Below, piece after piece: positions 26,211-33,263 of a stretch of DNA of 43,594 nucleotides; position 1 is the stretch's first letter, and each line of letters opens with the position of its first letter. Position numbers and translations under genes: made by a program. Origin of the DNA: Deltaproteobacteria bacterium (GTDB lineage Bacteria; Desulfobacterota; GWC2-55-46); contig JACRCM010000026.1 in assembly GCA_016219025.1 (NCBI GenBank), forward strand, positions 1 to 43,594. The letters run 5' to 3'. The notes under the pieces were generated by a model that was not told the origin of the DNA, made no database searches, and worked only from the letters and a program-made list of their open reading frames with translations.

Positions 26211-27653
26211 ATGGACCAGTTGAACGGAGGCGCTCCCCGCATGGTATACCTTGAGACGTTCGGGTGCCAGATGAACGAGCTCGACTCAAGCCGCATGATA
26301 GGCGCCCTCGCTGAGATAGGGTTCAGGCGGACCGATAACCCCGGCGCGGCCGAGGTGATACTCATAAACACCTGCGCCGTCAGGGACAAGGCCGAACATA
26401 AGCTATACTCCATGCTCGGCAGGTTCAGGGAACTCAAACGTGAGCGCCCCGGGCTTGTCATAGGCGTGGCGGGCTGCGTGGCGCAGCGCGACAGCGCCGC
26501 GCTTCTCAAACGCGCGCCTTATGTGGACATCGTCTTCGGCACGCACAACGTCCACAGGTTGAAGGATTTTCTCGATAAGGCGGCCACGGACGCCGGGGTC
26601 GTGGTCGAGACGGCGTTCCGGGACGCGCTTGAGCCGGAGGAATACGCATTCAACGAGGTTGCGGCGGACGCCCGCGCGTTCGTCGCCATAATGCGGGGGT
26701 GCAATAACTTCTGCGCATACTGCATTGTGCCTTACACGAGAGGCCGCGAGTTAAGCAGGAGAAGCGCTGACATAATCGCCGAAATAGAGCGCCTTGCGCG
26801 CTCCGGCGCGGCGGAAGTAACGCTCGTGGGCCAGAACGTCAACTCTTACGGCGCAAACTCGGGCGGAGATTGTTCGTTCCCGGAATTATTGCGCAAGGCG
26901 TCCATGACCGCCGGGATAAAGAGGGTGCGTTTTATGACCTCGCACCCCAAAGACATATCGGACGAGCTGATAGACGCATTCAGCGAGGCGCCTAACCTGT
27001 GCAGGCATATGCACCTGCCCGTTCAATCGGGCTCCGACGGGATATTGAAGAAAATGAGGCGGGGGTATACGCGGGACGAATACGCCGCCAAGGCGCGGCG
27101 GATCAGGTCGCTGTATCCCGACATGTCGATAACGTCGGATATAATAGTCGGTTTTCCGGGCGAAGGCGACAAGGACTTTGAGGACACGCTGGGGCTTATC
27201 TCCGACCTCCGTTTCGACAACATATTTTCGTTCATGTACTCGCCGAGGCCCGGCACGGAGGCCGCGGCGTTCAAAGACCATGTCCCGGCCGAGGTCAAAG
27301 CGGAACGCCTGCGCCTCCTGCAGGAGGCGCAGCGCGGGATAACCATAGCGAGGAACGGCGCCCTGGTCGGGACGATGCAGGAAGTGATGATAGAGGGCGA
27401 TAGCAAGACGAACGCGAGGATGACCTCCGGCAGGACGCGGTGCGGTAGGATAGTTAATTTTCCAGCGCCTGACGGTTATCGTGAAGCGCTTGGCGCGACG
27501 ATAAGGGTTATGATAACCGGCGCATACGCGAACTCCCTGGCCGGCGAATTCGCCGGCCAGGGACAGGGACGGACGCCGGGACAGCCGGCCTTGCTGAATG
27601 GCCTGGCATGGGCGGCGGCGGCGCAACAACGGGATGGCCTCTCCAACCGGTAA
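26211..27653 (+). CDS. miaB: tRNA-2-methylthio-N6-dimethylallyladenosine synthase MiaB
   Basis: YLETFGCQMNELDSSRM, radical SAM CNNFCAYCIVPYTRGRELSR, MHLPVQSGSDGILKKMRRGYTR, C-terminal TRAM ending ANSLAGE followed by an atypical extension. Confidence 0.92.
   Translation: MDQLNGGAPRMVYLETFGCQMNELDSSRMIGALAEIGFRRTDNPGAAEVILINTCAVRDKAEHKLYSMLGRFRELKRERPGLVIGVAGCVAQRDSAALLKRAPYVDIVFGTHNVHRLKDFLDKAATDAGVVVETAFRDALEPEEYAFNEVAADARAFVAIMRGCNNFCAYCIVPYTRGRELSRRSADIIAEIERLARSGAAEVTLVGQNVNSYGANSGGDCSFPELLRKASMTAGIKRVRFMTSHPKDISDELIDAFSEAPNLCRHMHLPVQSGSDGILKKMRRGYTRDEYAAKARRIRSLYPDMSITSDIIVGFPGEGDKDFEDTLGLISDLRFDNIFSFMYSPRPGTEAAAFKDHVPAEVKAERLRLLQEAQRGITIARNGALVGTMQEVMIEGDSKTNARMTSGRTRCGRIVNFPAPDGYREALGATIRVMITGAYANSLAGEFAGQGQGRTPGQPALLNGLAWAAAAQQRDGLSNR
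27534..27563. repeat. 30-bp perfect palindrome in the miaB 3' end
   Basis: tccctggccggcgaa|ttcgccggccaggga, no spacer. Confidence 0.95.
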
Positions 27654-27668
27654 GAAAAAGGAGTCCTT

Positions 27669-28166
27669 ATGTTCATTGAAATGAAGGTGTTCGGGATAAC
27701 CATGGACCCTTACACCAACGTGCCGGTCGTCGTCCTCAAGGACGCCGCGGAGAAGAACGTGCTGCCGGTGTGCATCGGGGTGTTGGAGGCGGGCGCCATA
27801 GCCTCGGAGCTCGAAAAGGTGCATTTCGCCAGACCCATGACGCATGACCTTCTGAGGGAAGCCATCCGCGTCACCGGCGCGGCGGTATCCAAGGTCGAGG
27901 TGGTGGACCTGCGCGACAACATATTCTACGCCATAATCCATCTCGCCACCAAGTCCGGCGCGTTTTCCATCGACGCCAGACCCAGCGATGCCATTGCGCT
28001 GGCGCTCCGCACCGCCTCGCCGATATTCGTCGACGACGGGGTCTTGGAAAAATCCAGAAACATAGACCTGCGCGCCGCATCTGAGAAGGGAGGCTCTCCC
28101 TCAAAGGGACTCTTCGACTCATTGGAGGATTTTTCCCAGGGAGACTTCGGAAAATACAAGATGTAG
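27669..28166 (+). CDS. Bifunctional nuclease family (DUF151) protein
   Basis: MKVFGITMDPYTNVPVVVLKD...LPVCIGVLEAGAIASELEK...ARPMTHDLL...IDARPSDAIALALRTASPIFV. Confidence 0.9.
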   Translation: MFIEMKVFGITMDPYTNVPVVVLKDAAEKNVLPVCIGVLEAGAIASELEKVHFARPMTHDLLREAIRVTGAAVSKVEVVDLRDNIFYAIIHLATKSGAFSIDARPSDAIALALRTASPIFVDDGVLEKSRNIDLRAASEKGGSPSKGLFDSLEDFSQGDFGKYKM

Positions 28167-28243
28167 AAAACGCCGCGACCGCGATCGTGATCGTGAAAAC
28201 CGTTGTCATGGCAAACGCCCCTCGTCACGGCCGCGGCGATTAA

Positions 28244-28406
28244 AGGCTATCTCTAAAAATCGCTGTTTTCCACGAGGTCAAGCAGGGACGAAAATAAAAA
28301 GCGCAGCATATACGTTAAATAGAGCTGCTTTGTAAATCATGTGCGCATTTTTATTTTCGGCCTGACGCAGAGACCGGGGAAAAGAGCGATTTTTAGAGAC
28401 AGCCTA
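28244..28406. mobile_element. MITE-like element 1, about 163 bp
   Basis: 26-bp terminal inverted repeats AGGCTRTCTCTAAAAATCGCTSTTTT (2 mismatches) at 28244-28269 and 28381-28406; nested internal inverted repeat CGAAAATAAAAA..GCGCA. Confidence 0.75.
28319..28338. repeat. Dispersed intergenic motif, copy 2 (ATAGAGCTGCTTTGTAAATC)
   Basis: Matches 7005 and 31306 copies; lies in the loop region of MITE-like element 1. Confidence 0.7.
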
Positions 28407-28417
28407 AAGAGGATTGC

Positions 28418-29410
28418 ATGTTGACCGAGACCAAGGCCGCAGCCGCCAAAAAGACGGCGCCAGGCAAGCTCTACGACACCTTCTTCGTGAGCGAGTACGG
28501 GAAGCTCGAATCGCTTCGCGCGGCGAGATACAACGCCCAGTTCTCCATACTGCTGATGAACGTCGATGGCATGGACAAGGCGCTGCGCGACGACGATGCG
28601 GCGGACTTCATCAAGAAGATATCCGCGCCCATCCTCGAAGCGGTGCGCCCGTGCGACGTGGTGGGCATGATCGACGAAAGACAGGTGGCCGTCATATTGC
28701 CGGAGACGGATTACTTCGGCTCCCTCATAGCCATAAGAAAACTCACCAAGGCGCTTGCCGCTACCCTCACGTATGAGACCCCGCCCAAGAAGGCGGTGCT
28801 CTCGCAGGCTACTTTTCCGAAGGACGGCAGGGGATACGGCGCGCTCATATCGACCGCGGCCCAGCGGATGACCGACAAAAAGGAGTCCCTCTGGGAGAAG
28901 CATGAGTTCAAGAACAAGCTCTTCTGGGAGATAATGGGCGACCTGTGCGGCACGTCCTACAAGGGGTTTGAGAATACGTCCTTCGACCTTGGCGGGGGCC
29001 AGGCGCTCACGGAGGCGTTCATAGACCAGATAAACGAGCTTATCATCAAGGAAATAACGATGTTCCCGCACAGGAGGGGGATAGCGTATTTCGCCTCCAA
29101 GAAGCTCTCGGCGTTGCCGGCCATAACCACGCTTGGACACATAGGCACGCTATCGACCAAGGTCTTCCTAGTGGGTCAAGCCGAGGACAGTCTGCGCGAC
29201 ATCAAAAACGCAACGCCCATTTTTTTAGAGGATCCGAGGCTGCGCGAGACGTTTTTTACTTTGTATCTGACCGAGGACTTCGGGTACGCTTTGATATGCC
29301 GCGAGAATTGGGGTTCCACCTTCTCGTGCTTCCATTCCTCGGACCCTTACCTTGTGGACGGGCTCATAAATAAATTCCAGACGGAATATTCGCTGCAAGA
29401 GCAGTTGTAA
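28418..29410 (+). CDS. Degenerate GGDEF-domain protein with uncharacterised C-terminal sensory-like domain
   Basis: 'RAARYNAQFSILLMNVDGMDKALRDDDAADFIKKISAPILEAVRPCDVVGMIDERQVAVILPETD' follows the GGDEF fold pattern without GG(D/E)EF. Confidence 0.6.
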   Translation: MLTETKAAAAKKTAPGKLYDTFFVSEYGKLESLRAARYNAQFSILLMNVDGMDKALRDDDAADFIKKISAPILEAVRPCDVVGMIDERQVAVILPETDYFGSLIAIRKLTKALAATLTYETPPKKAVLSQATFPKDGRGYGALISTAAQRMTDKKESLWEKHEFKNKLFWEIMGDLCGTSYKGFENTSFDLGGGQALTEAFIDQINELIIKEITMFPHRRGIAYFASKKLSALPAITTLGHIGTLSTKVFLVGQAEDSLRDIKNATPIFLEDPRLRETFFTLYLTEDFGYALICRENWGSTFSCFHSSDPYLVDGLINKFQTEYSLQEQL

Positions 29411-29430
29411 CCGGAGAACGGATAATCGAC

Positions 29431-30984
29431 ATGGCGGGCAAAGACAAGATACTGCTGGCGCTCAGAAACGACGAAGAGATAAAATCGTTCACCACCTACC
29501 TCTACAGTCTCGGCTACGAGACCGTTGCGGTCAAGGACGGCGCGCGCGCCCTTGAGGCCGCCATCGCCGAATCGCCGGCCATTCTCATAGCGGATACTGA
29601 CCTGCCGGTCATAAACGGGGACAGGCTCTTCCAGATACTGAGAAATAACCCGCACACCTCGAAGATACCATTTCTGTTCATCTCTGACGTCATAGTCGAC
29701 ATAAAGGGCTTCCGCTCAGGCGTGGACATCTTCCTCATCAGGCCGCTCAACATGGAGGAACTCCACGGCAGGATCAGGCACACCCTCGCGGTAAAGGACA
29801 GCGGCGGGTTCGCCTCCGGAGAGATCGAGGGGAGGCTCCGCCAGATGTCCCTGGCCGACATACTGCAATTCCTCCATCTCAACAAGAAAGAGGGCGTCTT
29901 GAAGATATCCTCGGCCGACATGACCGGGAACGTCTTCATAAAGGAAGGGCAGATATATAACGCGGTGTCGGGAAACGTCGAAAAGGAAAAGGCGCTCTTC
30001 AGGCTCCTCCAGTGGACCGAAGGCAAGTTCGAGTTCATCCCGTCCCCCATCGCCGTTACGAAGAAGATATCGACTTCAACGGGCAACATCCTGATGGAGG
30101 GGATGCGGCAGATAGACGAATTCAGAAAGAGCCAGGACCAATTCCCTAACAAGAAGATGCTCCTCAGGGCGCGCATCGAGGATGCCGCCCTGCCTCAGGG
30201 ACTGCAACCGATAATCTACGAAATAATAGAGCTCCTCAAGACCTACCAGAAGGTCGAAGACCTCGTCGAGAACGCCACCTATACCGACTACGAGGTCTAC
30301 AAGACCATCGCGGGCATGATCTCGAAGGGCATCCTCGAAGAGGCCCGCGCCAAGGGCGAGAGCCATAGCGACACGGTTGAATTCCTCACCAACGATCAGG
30401 CTATCAGCATCAGGGAGAAGATCATCAGCCGGTTCTCCGAGGCGCACAACGTAAGCTCCGGCAAGGTCTTTCTCATCGCCTCGTCGGGCGGACTTATCAG
30501 CGCCTTTGTCGAGCACTGCAGGCGCATACCCGGCTTTTCCGTGAGTTACAAGTCGTCCTACGTGCCCAACGCCAAGGAAAACCCCCTTGGTATAGTCGCC
30601 ACGCTCAAGCTGTACGGCGGCATGGAGATAAACATCTTCTCCATCCCGTCCGTAAAAAACATGGGACCCATGTGGAAGTCCTTCTCGACGAACCTCATAG
30701 GTCTCATACTCCTGTGGAACGAGGAAGGCGGCAAGGATATTAAAGAGATGGTGGCGGCGAAGCAGGACATACTGCTCCAGAGGCGCATCCCGGTGGTGCA
30801 CGTATTCGCGGACACCGGAGGCGAGGATACTACCGGGGGGCGTCAGACGTTCAACCTGAGATATAAAAAGGCGTTCAACCTAAAGCTCGACGAGCCGATA
30901 TTCAGGATGGACGCGGAGATGGTCTTCGAGGTCTTCTACTCGCTCTTCAGCACGCTTATCAAGGAAGACTACGTAAGCGCGTAG
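29431..30984 (+). CDS. Response regulator receiver - PATAN (DUF4388) - G-domain-like protein
   Basis: REC 'ILIADTDLPVINGDRLFQILRNNPHTSKIPFLFIS'; PATAN 'IEGRLRQMSLADILQFLHLNKKEGVLKIS'; C-terminal Ras-like fold pattern without a P-loop Lys. Confidence 0.75.
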   Translation: MAGKDKILLALRNDEEIKSFTTYLYSLGYETVAVKDGARALEAAIAESPAILIADTDLPVINGDRLFQILRNNPHTSKIPFLFISDVIVDIKGFRSGVDIFLIRPLNMEELHGRIRHTLAVKDSGGFASGEIEGRLRQMSLADILQFLHLNKKEGVLKISSADMTGNVFIKEGQIYNAVSGNVEKEKALFRLLQWTEGKFEFIPSPIAVTKKISTSTGNILMEGMRQIDEFRKSQDQFPNKKMLLRARIEDAALPQGLQPIIYEIIELLKTYQKVEDLVENATYTDYEVYKTIAGMISKGILEEARAKGESHSDTVEFLTNDQAISIREKIISRFSEAHNVSSGKVFLIASSGGLISAFVEHCRRIPGFSVSYKSSYVPNAKENPLGIVATLKLYGGMEINIFSIPSVKNMGPMWKSFSTNLIGLILLWNEEGGKDIKEMVAAKQDILLQRRIPVVHVFADTGGEDTTGGRQTFNLRYKKAFNLKLDEPIFRMDAEMVFEVFYSLFSTLIKEDYVSA

Positions 30985-31066
30985 ACGGTTATCAGTTATC
31001 CGTTATTAGTTATCTGGAAAGGATAATGATAACAATCGGCAAGCGCGCTCCTCGTTCCCAAGCTCT

Positions 31067-31204
31067 GAGGCTGTGTCGCAATGCAAAAATCGGAGAAAAA
31101 ACCTCTTTTTTCGGAGGGGTTTTACCCCTAAAATTCAAAAGAAATCGCTTATAGGGCATCGTGGAGAGCCTGTTTTTTTACAAATACAATTGCGACACAG
31201 CCTC
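31067..31204. mobile_element. MITE-like element 2, about 138 bp
   Basis: Perfect 16-bp terminal inverted repeats GAGGCTGTGTCGCAAT at 31067-31082 and ATTGCGACACAGCCTC at 31189-31204, flanked by TTCCCAAGC/GCTTGGGAA arms. Confidence 0.8.
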
Positions 31205-31305
31205 TCCGGCTTGGGAACGGCGTTGTCGGGAAGCTTCGCTTCCAGTGTCAAGGCCACGCGGCTTCGATGGCCGCGCAATCGTTGGGTCAGTGCCTGCCCC
31301 TGAAC

Positions 31306-31327
31306 ATAGAGCTGCTTTGTAAATCGT
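31306..31327. repeat. Dispersed intergenic motif, copy 3 (ATAGAGCTGCTTTGTAAATCGT)
   Basis: Matches 7005 and 28319 copies. Confidence 0.7.
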
Positions 31328-31386
31328 TAAGGCGGGGGCTGAGCTAACCCAACCTGCCCGGCTGGTAACCGGCAACCGGCAACCGA

Positions 31387-32034
31387 ATGATAGACTGCCA
31401 CACGCACAGCATACTCTCCGACGGCGCGCTCATACCCGCCGAACTCATCCGCAGGGCAAGGGTAAAGGGCTATGCCGCGATGGCGATAACCGACCATGCG
31501 GACGAATCCAACGTCGAGGCGCTCGTGGCGGCCCTCTCCAAGGTCTGCGCCGTCTACAGGGTGAGGGGGTTTCTTGCCGTGCCTGGCGTGGAGTTGACGC
31601 ATATACCGCCGGGGCGCATCCCGGCGCTCGTCAAGAGGGCCCGCTCGCTCGGCGCGCGCGTCGTAGTCGGCCACGGAGAGACCCTTGCCGAGCCGGTTGA
31701 ACCCGGCACGAACATGGCATACATAAAGGCGCGCGTGGACGTGCTCGCGCACCCCGGCCTTTTAAGCGATGAGGAATGCCTGCTTGCCCGCAAGAATTCC
31801 GTCCTGTTGGAGATAACCGCGAGGGCCGGACACAGCCTGTCGAACGGGCGAGTGGCCGCTCTTGCGCGGCGTCACGGGGCGGAGATGGCGCTTAACACCG
31901 ACGCCCATGCGCCGGGAGACCTCGTGGACGACGAAACCGCCGTAAGGATAGTCCTCGGGGCCGGACTTGACGCGGAAGACTGGAGGAGGATGCAGGGCAA
32001 TGCCGAAGGTCTGCTCAAGAATGCCGTTCGATAG
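31387..32034 (+). CDS. PHP-domain phosphohydrolase
   Basis: MIDCHTHSILSDG, AITDHAD, GVELTH, HPGL, NTDAHAPGD metal-binding motifs. Confidence 0.88.
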   Translation: MIDCHTHSILSDGALIPAELIRRARVKGYAAMAITDHADESNVEALVAALSKVCAVYRVRGFLAVPGVELTHIPPGRIPALVKRARSLGARVVVGHGETLAEPVEPGTNMAYIKARVDVLAHPGLLSDEECLLARKNSVLLEITARAGHSLSNGRVAALARRHGAEMALNTDAHAPGDLVDDETAVRIVLGAGLDAEDWRRMQGNAEGLLKNAVR

Positions 32035-33241
32035 GTCTCTATGCCTTCTCGCCGTCCTTTTTGCCCTTGCCGGCTGCGCGGCAAAGCCTCTGCCGACCGG
32101 CGAGCTCAAGCCGTGGACTACCGGGTTGGCCGATGAGGCTCGATCGAACGTCTCGCCGGATAAGATAGGCGCCCCGCTCGTCGCGGCATGGACAAAAGAC
32201 GCGTCGGCGTGGAGGCTCCTCAACAGGTATGCGCCCGCAGAGTCGTCGTCGCCCGCGTTGGCCGGAGGGGTGCTCTATACCGGCTCAGACGCAGGCAAGG
32301 TGTATGCGATAGACCTTGCGTCCGGCGGCGCGTTGTGGAGCTTCGACGCGGATTATCCGGTCGGAGGCGCGCCTGGAGTTGCCGACGGCAAGGTCTGTTT
32401 CGGGGCGGCCAACGGCGTATTCAGATGCCTTGAGGCGGCCAGCGGCAGGGAACTGTGGCGTTTTCAGGCAAAATCCGGGATAGTCTCCTCCCCGTTGATA
32501 AAAGACGGACGCGTGTGGTTCACGTCGAGCGACGACCGTCTCCATGCCCTGTCCCTCGACAAGGGCGAGAGGCTCTGGACGTATACGCGCGGCACTTACC
32601 AGACAGTGGCCCCTGAACTGCCTCTATCGTCCGCATGGCACGACGGCAATATCTATCAGTTATTCTCCGACGGCTTCGTGGTCGCGCTCGCCGCCGGTTC
32701 CGGCAAGCAGTTGTGGGAAAAAAGGGTGGTGGCTAACTTCGATTCCACGAACCCGGCCCGCAGGGTACCGCTCATCCATGACGGACTGGTCTACGTCATA
32801 AACGCGAAGAACGCAGTCGAGGCGCTCGACCCCAGGACCGGCGCGTCCATGGCGGTATACGACGCCATTGCGGCTTATGACTTCGTCATGCCGGGCGACC
32901 GGACGCTCGTCGTGGCCGGGAGCGGCGCGATAGCGGCCATCGACACCGTAACGGGCGCGGTCCTGTGGAGGCGCGGCCTCGCGCATAAGCCTGCGTCGTC
33001 CATCTTCGCGGCCGGAGACCTCCTCTTCATCCTCTCCAACTTCAAGACGTCCACGTTCGACATCTCGTGGTTTGAAAAGACCAAAGGGCACATAGAGGCC
33101 GCCCACCTCTTGGACGGGAAAACGGCATGGGAGGCGGAACTGGATTCGACCCTGAGCGCGCGCGGCGCATCGGCCTACGGCCGCGCGGCGTTCCTTGCGG
33201 ACAACGGAGTCGTGCGCGTCTACTCCGCGCAGCAGCCCTAA
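32000..33241 (+). CDS. BamB-like PQQ beta-propeller lipoprotein
   Basis: Lipobox LFALAGC; repeated 'GKVYAIDLASGGALWSF', 'GRELWRFQAKSGIVSSPLIKDGRVWF'; start 32000 or 32021. Confidence 0.82.
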   Translation: MPKVCSRMPFDRSLCLLAVLFALAGCAAKPLPTGELKPWTTGLADEARSNVSPDKIGAPLVAAWTKDASAWRLLNRYAPAESSSPALAGGVLYTGSDAGKVYAIDLASGGALWSFDADYPVGGAPGVADGKVCFGAANGVFRCLEAASGRELWRFQAKSGIVSSPLIKDGRVWFTSSDDRLHALSLDKGERLWTYTRGTYQTVAPELPLSSAWHDGNIYQLFSDGFVVALAAGSGKQLWEKRVVANFDSTNPARRVPLIHDGLVYVINAKNAVEALDPRTGASMAVYDAIAAYDFVMPGDRTLVVAGSGAIAAIDTVTGAVLWRRGLAHKPASSIFAAGDLLFILSNFKTSTFDISWFEKTKGHIEAAHLLDGKTAWEAELDSTLSARGASAYGRAAFLADNGVVRVYSAQQP

Positions 33242-33263
33242 GGGTCTTACCCCATTGCAAATC

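Noticed and set aside
28170-28238. Imperfect GC-rich inverted repeat after the DUF151 gene
   Set aside because: About 11/13 matching arms with a long loop and no T-tract; may be a terminator but too weak to claim.
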